A program made the translations under genes and the position numbers. The notes below the pieces were generated by a model. That model searched no databases and was not told where the DNA came from. It worked only from the letters and a program-made list of their open reading frames with translations. From NCBI RefSeq assembly GCF_030063185.1, contig NZ_JASISP010000015.1:27909-91908 (forward strand): a stretch of 64,000 nucleotides of DNA, in the 5' to 3' direction. Source of the stretch: Arthrobacter sp. H35-D1 (GTDB lineage: Bacteria > Actinomycetota > Actinomycetes > Actinomycetales > Micrococcaceae). Shown here in pieces: positions 1-9,298 of this stretch. The first letter of the stretch is position 1. Each line of letters starts with the position of its first letter.

Positions 1-1416
1 GGCTACACGGGCGTCTGGATTCCCAGCCTCTCCGTGGCGCACAGCCTTAGCTATGAAAGCGCCCAGGGGGAGACCCCGACGCTGTACCTGAACACGGAAT
101 CCGGCACGGCGCTGAATCTTGAAAGCGTGGCCAAGGGCGATTCGTACTCCATGGACGTGCAGTTCCCCACCGTTGAGGCAAACAAGTTGGCCGGCTCCGA
201 CTTTGGCTCCGTGCGCCTGCCCAAGCTGGATAATGTGCCGCAGGTTGTTGCCACCAAGGCCAACGAGATTGTGGGCGAGGCGGACACCCCGCTGAAGAAG
301 GTCCAGGCGTTGGAGGGGGCACTGCAGCGCGAAGGCAAGTTCAGCAACGGTCTTGACGGGCAGACGCCCTCCAACTCGGGCCACAGTGCCGCGCGCATCA
401 CCAAGCTGCTCAGCGGCAAGGAGATGGTGGGCGACGACGAGCAGTACGCCACCGCCATGGTGCTGATGGCCCGCCACCTGGGTATTCCCGCACGCGTGGT
501 CATGGGCTTCTACCTTGATGAGAAGGACCCTGCCAATGGTGCGCAGGACGTGAAAATCAAGGGAGCGGACGTCCATGCCTGGGTTGAAGTGAACTTCGCC
601 GGACAGGGTTGGGTTCCGTTCTTCCCGACGCCGGACAAGGACCATGTGCCGAACCCGCCTGAGCCGCAAAATGCGTCAAAGCCGAAACCGCAGGTCCTCC
701 AGCCTCCGCCCCCGCCGCAGGAACCGGCCGAACTGCCCCCGGACAGTGCACCCGACGCCCTCGACACTGACGGCAAAAAGGACGAGCAGGCCGGCATCTT
801 TGGCACCATCTTGATGATCGTGGGAGTGGCAGCCATTCCGATCCTTATTATCGCCCTGCCGTTGATCCTCGTGGTGGTGCTGAAAACACGTCGGCGGAAG
901 AGGCGCCTTACCACGGGTATGCCCAGCGACCGGGTGGGCGGCGGTTGGTCCGAGGTGCTTAGCCTGGCCACGGACCTCGGCGCCGGCGTCGACGGCAAGG
1001 GGACCCGGAGGGAGAGTGCCGTTTCGCTCACCAGCGCCTTCCCCGCCAGCCAAAGCACGACGGTGTTGCTCGCCGAGCGCGCCGACGCCGCCATCTTCGG
1101 CCCCGGCCAACCCAGCGAAGAGGACGTTGCCAGTTATTGGGAAAACGTGGACCAATCCGTCAAGGGCATGGGCGATTCGGTAGGATTCTGGAAGCGGCAG
1201 CGGGCAAAGTTCTCCCCGAGGTCGCTGCTGGCAGACATGAAGGCGCGGGCCCGGACCAAGGCTCGCGACCGCAATTTGCGGGCCGGCGACCAAGCGAACA
1301 GCAGTGCAGGAAATACCGGTGCAGGAAATACTGGTGCAGGCAACGCCGGTGCCGGCAATGAACCGGGCGGAATGGCGATACGCGCCAAACTGACCCGGAT
1401 GATGAAGAAGTCCTAA
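1..1416 (+). CDS. Transglutaminase-like (TgpA-type) membrane protein, C-terminal part, catalytic triad degenerate
   Basis: The reading frame is open to the window edge, so the N-terminus lies outside; a GTG at 34 is in frame but upstream codons (GYTGVWIPSL) continue the protein. Counting from that GTG, a transglutaminase core spans about residues 75-205. The motif that normally carries the nucleophile (GDCEQ) reads GDDEQYATAM, so Cys is Asp. The His motif is kept (VHAWVEV), and the usual D in the DPTP motif is F (PFFPTP). A Pro-rich linker, one membrane segment (about 253-283) with a following basic stretch, and a cytoplasmic tail with a short GNTGAG repeat follow. Two of three triad positions are lost, so it is probably a binding or structural domain, not a protease or crosslinker. 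Related actinobacterial loci often have MoxR and DUF58 genes upstream (recalled, outside this window). The next gene starts 16 bp downstream. Confidence 0.85.
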   Translation, partial: GYTGVWIPSLSVAHSLSYESAQGETPTLYLNTESGTALNLESVAKGDSYSMDVQFPTVEANKLAGSDFGSVRLPKLDNVPQVVATKANEIVGEADTPLKKVQALEGALQREGKFSNGLDGQTPSNSGHSAARITKLLSGKEMVGDDEQYATAMVLMARHLGIPARVVMGFYLDEKDPANGAQDVKIKGADVHAWVEVNFAGQGWVPFFPTPDKDHVPNPPEPQNASKPKPQVLQPPPPPQEPAELPPDSAPDALDTDGKKDEQAGIFGTILMIVGVAAIPILIIALPLILVVVLKTRRRKRRLTTGMPSDRVGGGWSEVLSLATDLGAGVDGKGTRRESAVSLTSAFPASQSTTVLLAERADAAIFGPGQPSEEDVASYWENVDQSVKGMGDSVGFWKRQRAKFSPRSLLADMKARARTKARDRNLRAGDQANSSAGNTGAGNTGAGNAGAGNEPGGMAIRAKLTRMMKKS

Positions 1417-1432
1417 GAAGGGTACTAAGCAA

Positions 1433-3328
1433 ATGGCGCAAAAAGTGGCGGATCCCTGCCGGAACTGCGGGGCGGCACTGGCACAGGGTGCTGCCTTCTG
1501 CACTTTGTGCGGGACCACGGTGACAAACCGCGCGGCGTCCCCGGCGGCTGCTTCGGTGCCTTTGGGAAACTCTGCACCTTCGGGGAGCCATGCGGTTTCC
1601 GGGAGCTCCGCGGGCACTTCTTCCGGTCGCCCGGGTGGAGGCCACGGATCCCTTCCAGGCATCGTTTCCGTGGGCACCTCGTCTACCCAACCATTGGTGG
1701 CGCCGCGCCAAATGGGTGTTGACCCGAGGATCGCCGCCGCAACGGCCTTGGCCCCTGGAGGGGCCGGTCGCCGGCTTGCCGCCAAGATCATCGACGGCGT
1801 TCTGCCCGCTATTTTGTATGGTGTGGCCGCTGGAATCGGTGCGAGCCTCATCAGGGTCACCCAGGTGGGGGAGTTTGCCCAAGTGGACTTTTCCTGGCTG
1901 CTGATCCTGTTGGGCATTGCCAGCGTCTTGTCCCTCGGTTACGCCATTTGGCTGTGGCTGTGGGAGGCAAAGTCGGGGAAAACTCCCGGCAATCTCATGG
2001 TTGGGCTGCGCACCACCAACATGGAGGGGCATCCGGCCGGTGTGGTGGCCATCTTCCTGCGTCAGTTGATTATTGTTGTCAGCTCCATTGTTCCCATCAT
2101 CGGCCCCGTGCTGGTGACCATTTCCAACACCTGGGATGCGAATGAGAAGAAGCAGGGCTGGCACGACAAAGTCGCCAACACGCTCGTCTTTAACATAAAA
2201 GCCGGCCGCAATCCCTTGGAAACCGGCGGCATCGCCGAGCGGGCCGACTTCGTTCCGGCAGCGGTGCCCACCATTTCAGAGGTGCGCTCGCCACTCGCCC
2301 GTCCAGCACAGGGAAGTCAAACTCAGGGCGGTCAGTGGCAGGGGGGTCAAACTCAGGGCGGTCAGTGGCAGGGGGGTCAAACTCAGGGCGGTCAGTGGCA
2401 GGGAGGTCAAACACAGGGCGGTCAAAATCCGGGAGAAGCAGCCCCGGCAGCCCCGCCTGCTCGCGGCGGACGACGGAAGCGAAAGGCTGCCGCGGATCCC
2501 TTTGCGCCAGCGGTGGTGCAGTTCCACGGCCAGCAGGGACAGCCCGGCCAGCCGACGCCCTGCCAGCAGGAGCAAACCGGCCGGACAGCTCCCGCCCAAA
2601 CGTTCCCGACCCAACCGATGCCCGACGAGCAAGGCCAGCAAGGCCAGCATGGCCGGCCGGGCCCTGCCCAGCCGATGCAACAGGGCAATCCTTTCGCGCC
2701 GCCGTCGTCGCCCCAGGCAGGGAACCCCCAGGCAGGGAACCCACAGCCGCTGAGCCCGGTGGATCAGGGCCCCATTACCGCGGTGCCGGGCTTTTCCCGC
2801 GCTGCCCAGCCTGCTCCTGCCCAACCCGCTCATCCCCAGCCTCAGCCCCACAGCCAGCAGTTCCGGCAGGACCAGCCGCCTGCCGGACAGCCGCCTGCCG
2901 GACAGACTTACAGTCAGCAACAGGCACCGCCGATACCCCAAGCAGCCCATGACGACGACGCCGCAGGGGAGACCCGGATACGTCCTGTGGGCGTGCAGTC
3001 GGTCCTGCGCCTGAACTTTGACGACGGCCACTTCGAGGACGTCGGCACGGTGGCACTGATCGGACGCAACCCTGCCGGATACGATGGTGAGATGATTTCC
3101 CGTCTTATCTCCGTTCAGGACTCCAGCCGATCCGTGTCCAAGACACATTTGCATGTGCGCATCGGCGCTGAAGGCTTGTGGGTGACTGACCGGAATTCCA
3201 CCAACGGCAGTTCCCTCAGCGATGCCAATGGCATGGAAACTGCGCTGGTTGGCGGTACGCCCGCCCTCGCCGAAATCGGCTCCCGCGTCCACTTCGGGGA
3301 CCGCTCGTTTGTGGTGGGCCACCCGTGA
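1433..3328 (+). CDS. Zinc-ribbon / RDD membrane / FHA-domain protein
   Basis: 631 residues. An N-terminal zinc ribbon has two CxxC pairs (CRNC near residue 10, CTLC near 25). After a Ser/Ala-rich linker comes an RDD membrane domain (about 107-260) with hydrophobic segments and the typical opening AGRRLAAKIIDG. A Gln/Gly/Pro-rich region (about 290-510) includes a perfect tandem repeat of QTQGGQWQGG. A C-terminal FHA domain (about 523-630) has GRNP, the SVSKTHLHV motif and NSTNGS, so the phosphothreonine-binding Arg, Ser, His and Asn are present. It probably anchors phospho-signalling at the membrane beside the type VII-like ATPase. Its stop overlaps the next GTG by 4 bp, implying translational coupling. 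Domain calls are strong; the partner kinase is inferred from the neighbourhood. Confidence 0.85.
   Translation: MAQKVADPCRNCGAALAQGAAFCTLCGTTVTNRAASPAAASVPLGNSAPSGSHAVSGSSAGTSSGRPGGGHGSLPGIVSVGTSSTQPLVAPRQMGVDPRIAAATALAPGGAGRRLAAKIIDGVLPAILYGVAAGIGASLIRVTQVGEFAQVDFSWLLILLGIASVLSLGYAIWLWLWEAKSGKTPGNLMVGLRTTNMEGHPAGVVAIFLRQLIIVVSSIVPIIGPVLVTISNTWDANEKKQGWHDKVANTLVFNIKAGRNPLETGGIAERADFVPAAVPTISEVRSPLARPAQGSQTQGGQWQGGQTQGGQWQGGQTQGGQWQGGQTQGGQNPGEAAPAAPPARGGRRKRKAAADPFAPAVVQFHGQQGQPGQPTPCQQEQTGRTAPAQTFPTQPMPDEQGQQGQHGRPGPAQPMQQGNPFAPPSSPQAGNPQAGNPQPLSPVDQGPITAVPGFSRAAQPAPAQPAHPQPQPHSQQFRQDQPPAGQPPAGQTYSQQQAPPIPQAAHDDDAAGETRIRPVGVQSVLRLNFDDGHFEDVGTVALIGRNPAGYDGEMISRLISVQDSSRSVSKTHLHVRIGAEGLWVTDRNSTNGSSLSDANGMETALVGGTPALAEIGSRVHFGDRSFVVGHP
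2315..2426 (+). repeat. 30-bp in-frame tandem repeat coding QTQGGQWQGG
   Basis: About 3.5 copies of a 30-bp unit, nearly identical in sequence, lie inside the RDD/FHA gene. Ten codons per unit keep the frame, so copy number can change without breaking the protein. The identity at synonymous sites points to recent expansion. Confidence 0.9.
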
Positions 3329-4425
3329 CCCCGGTAGAAAGCGGCCCGGTAGAAAGCGGACCGGGTGAAAGCGGGCCGGGTGAAAACGGCCCGGTAGAAA
3401 ACGGCCCGGGTGAAACTGCTTCCGGCGAACGGCACTCGGGTGTCACGCTCAGTATCGGCTTTGGCACCGACCGGGGCCTGCGCCGGGAACTCAACGAGGA
3501 TTCCTTCATTGCCGCCGACCCGCTCTTCAGCGTCGCCGACGGCATGGGCGGCCACGAGGCAGGCGAGGTTGCCAGCCGCGAGTGCATCAGTGTCTTGAGC
3601 ACCCAGAGCTTTCTGAGCGCAGGCTCCCGGGAGGCAACGGCGTCGGACTTGCAACAGGCCCTGCGCCAAGCCGATGCCCGAATCCGTGAAATCTCCAACG
3701 CCCGCGCCGGCACCACAGTCACCGGAGTGGTCTTGGTGGAGGAACGCGGCGTGCCGTACTGGCTCGTTTTCAACGTGGGCGACTCGCGCACCTACCGGCT
3801 GAGCCAAGGCAAGCTTTCCCAGGTCAGCGTGGACCATTCCGAAGTGCAGGAGATGGTGGACAACGGTCTCATCAGCGCCGAGGAAGCGTTGACCCATCCG
3901 CGGCGCCATGTGGTGACGCGCGCACTGGGTGCAGGCTCGGACACGGAACCGGACTTTTGGCTGGTACCGGTGGAAGAGGGCGACAGGATGCTTGTGTGCT
4001 CCGACGGTCTCTCCGGCGAGCTGGGCGACAGCGCGATCCACCGGGTATTGGGCACCCTGCGGCACCCCCAGGATGCGGTGGATGCGCTCATTCAGGCGGC
4101 CTTGCGCTCCGGCGGGCGGGACAACATCACGGTGTTGGTGGTCGATGCCAACAATGTCAGCGGCGGGGTGGGGGAGGATACCCTCAGCAACGAAGAGTCG
4201 GCCCCGTCCGCCGAAGAGAACACGCTGCCGCGCATGCTGGCGGCGGAGGAAACCCCCAGCCGGCAGCCGCTGGAACCGGCCCGGGAAGATGTTCTTGAAG
4301 GCATCCCCGAAGCTGTCCGGAACCCTGCAACCAGCAGCCCCGAAGCATCCACGCCCCCGTCCGCTCCATCTGCTGCCGAGCACCACACACCCGCAGACCC
4401 CTTGCACCAGGAGAATCATGGTTAG
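3325..4425 (+). CDS. PP2C-family Ser/Thr protein phosphatase (PstP-like)
   Basis: 366 residues, GTG start overlapping the previous stop. The first 30 residues are an acidic repeat (VESGP/GENGP units). The PP2C domain covers about 40-275, with metal-binding motifs intact: NEDSF, DGMGGHEAGE, GDSRTYRL, CSDGLSG and GRDNITV. It should be an active Mn/Mg-dependent phosphatase. PstP of mycobacteria has a C-terminal membrane helix; here the C-terminus is a soluble acidic/Pro-rich tail with no clear helix, so it is probably cytosolic. It lies between two FHA genes and upstream of a PknB-like kinase, so it is the likely opposing enzyme of that kinase. The stop codon overlaps the next gene by 8 bp. Confidence 0.9.
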   Translation: MTPVESGPVESGPGESGPGENGPVENGPGETASGERHSGVTLSIGFGTDRGLRRELNEDSFIAADPLFSVADGMGGHEAGEVASRECISVLSTQSFLSAGSREATASDLQQALRQADARIREISNARAGTTVTGVVLVEERGVPYWLVFNVGDSRTYRLSQGKLSQVSVDHSEVQEMVDNGLISAEEALTHPRRHVVTRALGAGSDTEPDFWLVPVEEGDRMLVCSDGLSGELGDSAIHRVLGTLRHPQDAVDALIQAALRSGGRDNITVLVVDANNVSGGVGEDTLSNEESAPSAEENTLPRMLAAEETPSRQPLEPAREDVLEGIPEAVRNPATSSPEASTPPSAPSAAEHHTPADPLHQENHG

Positions 4426-6646
4426 CACCACGTACAGAACAGGTTCCTGGCTGGGAATCGTACGCAACGGATCCGTCATTGTCCTGGAAGGGCAGACCGA
4501 CCCGGCCATTGTCCACCACCTGTGGGATTTCCTTGGCCGGCAGCCCACCATCCACGGCGTCCTGAACGAGGTCACGGAGAAATTCGGCACCGGGCTCACC
4601 GGCCTGCCCGACTTTGCCATTGTGGTCCAAAGCGACCGCCTGCACGCGATTTTGCGCGGCGACATCACACTGCTGGCCCGCACTGGGGACGCTGAGGACA
4701 TGGTCTCCGGACGCGATGTCACCACCTGGAGCGAGCGCTCGCTGTCGCTGCCCGAGACGTTCGTGCTGACCCTGGCCGAGCCCGAGGCCGGCGAGTCCCT
4801 CCTGCTGCCAGTCGGCGAGGCGGTAGTGCCGTTGCAGTTGTTGAGCATGGACATCGAGGTTCCTGCCGGACCTTCCACGCACGACGGCGGGCAGCTTGCG
4901 TCCGCTACCATCGCGCCGGCCGCCGCGCCAACAGCAGGCAACGGCGATTTTGCCCACGACGGCATTTCCCTGCACCAGGGCGAGGGGCGGGAGACTGCCA
5001 TCTTCGCGCCGGCCGACAGCCGGCTTGACGGGGATCAAACTGCAGGGGTTCAGGTCGGCGCGGACCGGGCCGATGCGAAAGAGCCTGCCGGCCAGGATTT
5101 GACTGGGCAGGATTTTGCCGAGCAAGATTTGGCTGGGCAGGATTTGGCCGAGCAAGATTTGGCCGAGCAAGATTTGGCCGATGCGAAAGAGCCTGCCGGC
5201 CAGAATTTGGCTGGGCAGGATTTTGCGGGGCAGCAGCCTGGCGAGGAGGCGGACGATGAAGAGTACGCCGGTTTCGCCATGGCTGCGGCGGCTGCCGATG
5301 CCGAATGGAACGCCCAGCTGGCCCCCGTGGGTGTTTCCGCCGGAGCTGAAACCGACCTGAACCTGACCATCCGCCCCGAGAACGCAGACGACGAACAGGC
5401 AGACGACGAGGAACAGCCCGTCGCAGCGGACCCCGTGGATCTGGATCCTGACAACCCGGAATCAGCAGAGGCGGCCCCTGAAGGCCTGGCTGTTGATGGC
5501 GTGGCTGCTGAAGACTTGGAACGGGACGAAGCGGAACTGCACGCGCGGGAACAGGACGAGCAGGGACAGGCAGAACAGCCAGCCCATCCGGCCCCGCATG
5601 TGTCCGAAGCAGCGCTGGAAACTGCCGAAGAAGGGTTCACCACCAACTACGACTATCTTTTCGGTGCCACCATCGCCAAGAGTGTTGAAGACGCGGCCGT
5701 GCGCCTTGACGAAGACGGCCAGCCCGTCCAGCCGAGTGCCGACCCCGTCATGCCACCGCTGCCGCCCCTGCCGCCGGTTGCCGGCAACAGCGCAGGGCAT
5801 CCCCAGGATTCCGGTGCACCTGCCGCACAGGATACGGCGCAGCACCCGGAACAACCCGTCGGGGAGCAAGCAGTCGCAGCCCATGGGGATGGCTGGGAGC
5901 CTGCGGGCCTGCTGATCGACTCCGTCCCGTGGGGGAAAACCGCAGCAGCCGCAGTGCCGGCCCCGGCGTCTGCCGACGCGTTGGAATCACCGGCCAGCGT
6001 GTCCGCGCCGCCGGCCAATGGGTCCTTCGCACCAACGAATGAGCGTTCATCGGAGTCCAACGACCCCGACCATTTCGAGCCGGCCCATTTCGATCCCGAC
6101 CATGACGGCAACACGCTCATGCGCAGCGATGTCACTGACCCGCAGTCCCAAGCTGCCGAGGAGCCATTGGAATCGCGTCCTCCCACCGGTCCCATGGTTT
6201 TGGCACGCATGTGCCCCCACGGACATGCCAACCCGCCCAGCCGTTCGCAATGCTCGGACTGCGGTGCCTCCATCAACTCCGAACCGCGTGAAGTGGGCCG
6301 CCCGCGGCTGGGCAGCATGCATATTTCAAGCGGTGAAGTGGTTGAACTCGACCACTCGCTCGTCATTGGCCGCCAGCCTTCCGTGTCCCGCGTCATGGGT
6401 GGTGCCATGCCCCGGCTGGTCCAGGTCAAGAGCGGAAACGACGATATTTCACGCTCGCACGTGGAAGTTCGCCTCGACGGCTGGGATGTGCTGTTGGTGG
6501 ATCTCAAGGCCACCAACGGCACAGTGCTGGTCCGCGAGGGCCAGGCACCGCGACGCTTGAGCCAGGGAGAGGAAGCGATTTTGCTCAACGGGGACATTGC
6601 CGAACTGGGCGACGGTGTGTCGCTGCTCTTCGACGGTCTGCTGTGA
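4418..6646 (+). CDS. FHA-domain protein with pentapeptide-like repeats and zinc ribbon
   Basis: 742 residues from the ATG at 4418, which has AGGAG about 7 bp upstream; the frame is open further upstream but only inside the phosphatase gene. An N-terminal globular domain (about 1-140) is unassigned. Residues about 220-273 hold five-residue repeats (QDLAE, QDLAG, QDFAG), pentapeptide-like but with Gln where Ala is usual. A long acidic low-complexity linker follows, then a zinc ribbon (CPHGH...CSDCG, about 598-615) and a C-terminal FHA domain (about 638-735) with GRQP, ISRSHVEV and KATNGT. It resembles scaffolds read by Ser/Thr kinases. The kinase gene overlaps its stop by 4 bp. The FHA call is firm, the scaffold role inferred. 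Confidence 0.82.
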   Translation: MVSTTYRTGSWLGIVRNGSVIVLEGQTDPAIVHHLWDFLGRQPTIHGVLNEVTEKFGTGLTGLPDFAIVVQSDRLHAILRGDITLLARTGDAEDMVSGRDVTTWSERSLSLPETFVLTLAEPEAGESLLLPVGEAVVPLQLLSMDIEVPAGPSTHDGGQLASATIAPAAAPTAGNGDFAHDGISLHQGEGRETAIFAPADSRLDGDQTAGVQVGADRADAKEPAGQDLTGQDFAEQDLAGQDLAEQDLAEQDLADAKEPAGQNLAGQDFAGQQPGEEADDEEYAGFAMAAAAADAEWNAQLAPVGVSAGAETDLNLTIRPENADDEQADDEEQPVAADPVDLDPDNPESAEAAPEGLAVDGVAAEDLERDEAELHAREQDEQGQAEQPAHPAPHVSEAALETAEEGFTTNYDYLFGATIAKSVEDAAVRLDEDGQPVQPSADPVMPPLPPLPPVAGNSAGHPQDSGAPAAQDTAQHPEQPVGEQAVAAHGDGWEPAGLLIDSVPWGKTAAAAVPAPASADALESPASVSAPPANGSFAPTNERSSESNDPDHFEPAHFDPDHDGNTLMRSDVTDPQSQAAEEPLESRPPTGPMVLARMCPHGHANPPSRSQCSDCGASINSEPREVGRPRLGSMHISSGEVVELDHSLVIGRQPSVSRVMGGAMPRLVQVKSGNDDISRSHVEVRLDGWDVLLVDLKATNGTVLVREGQAPRRLSQGEEAILLNGDIAELGDGVSLLFDGLL
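5071..5232 (+). repeat. 15-bp tandem repeats plus 24-bp direct repeat within FHA gene
   Basis: Around seven imperfect 15-bp units encode QDLAx pentapeptides. The block is flanked by two copies of a 24-bp segment encoding DAKEPAGQ, one near 5074 and one near 5182, so the whole cassette looks internally duplicated. Confidence 0.8.
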
Positions 6647-8544
6647 GTGCCAGGCGTGCGCCGGCAGCACCCCCTCCGCTGCCGGGCTACAGGTTTGTCT
6701 CAGTGCTGGGTTCGGGCGGTTTTTCCGATGTCTACCTGTACGAACAGGACAGGCCGCGGCGCAAGGTAGCGGTCAAGGTGCTCACGGCAGACCTCAAGAC
6801 CGAGGGCGCACGGGCCAGCTTCGAGTCCGAGGCCAACCTCATGGCACAGTTGTCGGCCCACCCCTACATCGTCACCATTTTCGAAGCCGAAATCACCGAC
6901 TCGGGGCACTCCTACCTGGCCATGGAATACTGCTCCCGGCCAAGCCTTGACATGCAGTACCGGCAGGGCAGGTTCAGTGCCGACAAAGCCTTGGAGATTG
7001 GTATTCAGGTGGCCTCCGCCGTGGAAACGGCGCATCGGGCCGGCATTGCACACCGGGACATCAAGCCTGCCAACGTGCTTGTCACCGACTACAACCGTCC
7101 GGCCCTGACCGACTTTGGCATCTCCGGCACCGTGGACTCCGCACAAAACGACGGCGGTGGAATGTCCATTCCGTGGTCGCCGCCGGAATCATTTGCAGCT
7201 GGTGCCACCGACGGCGTCAAGGTCGATATTTGGGCCTTGGGCGCCACCATCTACACCCTGCTGGCCGGACATTCGCCGTTTGTCATTCCCGGTGCCGACA
7301 ACTCGCAGCGCCAGTTGACGGACAGGATCGGCTCTGCGGCGCTGCCGCGGTTGGGCCGGGCCGATGTTCCGGAGGCGCTGGAACTTGTTTTGGCCACGGC
7401 CATGGCCAAATCGCCCAATTCCCGCTATCGCACGGCCAAGGACTTTGCCCGTGCGTTGATGCGCGTGCAGGCCGACTTGAACTTGTCCGTCACGCCCTTT
7501 GAGGTGCAGGAAGAAGTGGTTGCCCACGCACCGCGGACCGGAGACACCAGCACCGAAGACACCAGTGAAGCCACCCGGGTGCGCAGCATTGTCTCCATTG
7601 ATCCCGAAGCCGGCAACTCAAACGCGAGCTTTCCGACCCACTCCGGAACCGGGAAAACAAGCTCGGGACAGCCAAGTCCAAGAAAGCCCGGTACGGGGGC
7701 GCCCGCTGCCGGCAGTGCAAACACTGGGACCGGCAACGGGGGTGCACCCTTCTCCGGCCCGCCGCAGGTCAACACGGTTCCCGGCGTTGCAGGGTCCACC
7801 ACGAGTCTTACCCGGAACGGTCAAACGGTGCCGTCTGCATCGCCCGGCACACCGAATCCGGCCGCTGGCAATGGCCCCGGCTCCTCCGCCAACGGCTTCA
7901 CGGAGAACGATTCCACCGGCAACGGTTCCACCGATACGGCGGGCGGGCCCACCGTTGGCAAAAGCCATTCACAGGTAGCTTCGCCCACCGAATGGAACGA
8001 CTCCGCTGCCCGCCGACCGGAGACCCGTTCCCACGACTTTGTGTTGGACTCCACTGTCCAACGCGGGGAACTGCTTCAGCCGGTGCCGGCCGGACGGGAA
8101 TCGGCAGGGCCCGATCAAGGTGCGCCTGCGGGGAAGAAACGCTTGTGGCTGGGACTGGGCTCGGGGCTGGTGCTCGCGGCCGCCGTCGTGGTTGGCCTTG
8201 TGGTGTTCATCAATGTCGGTGCCCCGGACAAGGCGGAAACCGTGGCGGAACAGACAGCAACGCCACCGCCGGCGCTTGTCATCGGCGCGGAGGTGCCGCC
8301 GGTCACCGAGCTGACGGCGGCGCCGAAGAACGGCGGTTCCGAATGGTCCTGGACCAACCCGGACCCGGAAGCCGGCGACAAATACCTCTGGGCCTCCGTC
8401 AGCGCCGTTGATTCGGGCGTGCCGAAACCGACCACCGACACCAGGGTTTTTGTTGTCAACGGGCCCAACGAACAGTCCTGCATCTCAGTGAAACTAGTGC
8501 GCAAGAACGGCCAGACTTCGCCGGAGCTGAAGAAGTGCTCGTAA
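6643..8544 (+). CDS. PknB-type membrane Ser/Thr protein kinase
   Basis: 633 residues, GTG start overlapping the previous stop by 4 bp. The kinase domain covers about 15-285: glycine loop GSGGFSDV, VAVKVL lysine, catalytic loop HRDIKPANVL (about 137-146), DFGI magnesium loop, and WSPPES in place of APE. The activation loop is short and GGGMS-rich instead of TGT-rich. A Ser/Thr/Gly/Pro linker of about 200 residues follows, then one membrane helix (about 501-524) and a small extracellular domain of about 90 residues with one Cys near the end (SCISV) and one at the C-terminus (KKCS). No PASTA repeats are seen. All catalytic residues are present. It sits between FHA genes and is the likely source of the phosphothreonines they read. 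Confidence 0.92.
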   Translation: MSARRAPAAPPPLPGYRFVSVLGSGGFSDVYLYEQDRPRRKVAVKVLTADLKTEGARASFESEANLMAQLSAHPYIVTIFEAEITDSGHSYLAMEYCSRPSLDMQYRQGRFSADKALEIGIQVASAVETAHRAGIAHRDIKPANVLVTDYNRPALTDFGISGTVDSAQNDGGGMSIPWSPPESFAAGATDGVKVDIWALGATIYTLLAGHSPFVIPGADNSQRQLTDRIGSAALPRLGRADVPEALELVLATAMAKSPNSRYRTAKDFARALMRVQADLNLSVTPFEVQEEVVAHAPRTGDTSTEDTSEATRVRSIVSIDPEAGNSNASFPTHSGTGKTSSGQPSPRKPGTGAPAAGSANTGTGNGGAPFSGPPQVNTVPGVAGSTTSLTRNGQTVPSASPGTPNPAAGNGPGSSANGFTENDSTGNGSTDTAGGPTVGKSHSQVASPTEWNDSAARRPETRSHDFVLDSTVQRGELLQPVPAGRESAGPDQGAPAGKKRLWLGLGSGLVLAAAVVVGLVVFINVGAPDKAETVAEQTATPPPALVIGAEVPPVTELTAAPKNGGSEWSWTNPDPEAGDKYLWASVSAVDSGVPKPTTDTRVFVVNGPNEQSCISVKLVRKNGQTSPELKKCS

Positions 8545-8593
8545 GGACCACCGAAACCACCGGAAACAGCATGCAAACAAGGGGGCTGCCGCC

Positions 8594-9298
8594 ATGGCTG
8601 AACTGACCATTGATTTTTGTGGCGAATGGTACGAACCGTCGCCGGAGGCCATCTTTAGCATTGGCCGCGAAGGCGACATAGAGGTTGACGACAACCCCTA
8701 TCTGCACAGGAAATTCCTTGAAGTGAGCAAGTACGACGGTATTTGGTGGTTGACGAATGCCGGCACCATGCTCTCTGCCACCATCGCCGACGCTGCCGGG
8801 GGCATGCAGGCGTGGATGGCGCCCGGTGCCCGCATTCCGTTGGTGTTCAGCCAGACAAACGTGATTTTCACGGCCGGTCCCACCACGTACGAATTCTCGG
8901 TCCACGTGGCCGCGCCGTCGTTCATGTCCCAAAGCAGGGAAGACGACTCCGCCGGCTCAACCACCATTGGGCCAGTGGTTTTCACCCCGTCGCAGAAGGC
9001 GCTCATTGTGGCCCTGTCGGAGCCCATGCTGCGCCGCGGCGGGACTGGATTTAGTTCCATTCCGTCCTCTGCGCAGGCAGCCAAGCGCCTTGGCTGGGCG
9101 CTCACGCGTTTCAACCGCAAGCTCGACAACGTGTGCGACAAACTCGACCGGGTGGGCGTGGTTGGCCTGCGCGGCGGCGGTGGCAAGCTCGCCACGAACC
9201 GGCGTGCCCGCCTCGTGGAGCACTCCGTCACCTCCCACCTTGTCACCCCCGACGACCTGCCCCTGCTGGACTCGCAACGCGGAACGGACCATGAATGA
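8594..9298 (+). CDS. Small FHA-like protein of the type VII-like locus
   Basis: 234 residues, ATG with an AAGGGGG ribosome site 7-10 bp upstream. The N-terminal about 100 residues have the order of a degenerate FHA domain (FSIGREGDIEV...LHRKFLEV), keeping GR and an H-R pair but not the full S-x-x-H signature. Residues about 130-215 are helical and basic (AAKRLGWALTRFNRKLDN) and end in RGGGGKLATNRRARLVEH, which looks like a winged-helix-type nucleic-acid-binding fold; this second assignment is tentative. The stop overlaps the ATPase start by 4 bp, so the product is probably made in step with the ATPase. Confidence 0.7.
   Translation: MAELTIDFCGEWYEPSPEAIFSIGREGDIEVDDNPYLHRKFLEVSKYDGIWWLTNAGTMLSATIADAAGGMQAWMAPGARIPLVFSQTNVIFTAGPTTYEFSVHVAAPSFMSQSREDDSAGSTTIGPVVFTPSQKALIVALSEPMLRRGGTGFSSIPSSAQAAKRLGWALTRFNRKLDNVCDKLDRVGVVGLRGGGGKLATNRRARLVEHSVTSHLVTPDDLPLLDSQRGTDHE

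Noticed and set aside
3929..4417. Upstream extension of the second FHA protein
   Set aside because: It lies inside the phosphatase gene, and its translation is Arg/Pro-rich without homology; the ATG at 4418 has a ribosome site.
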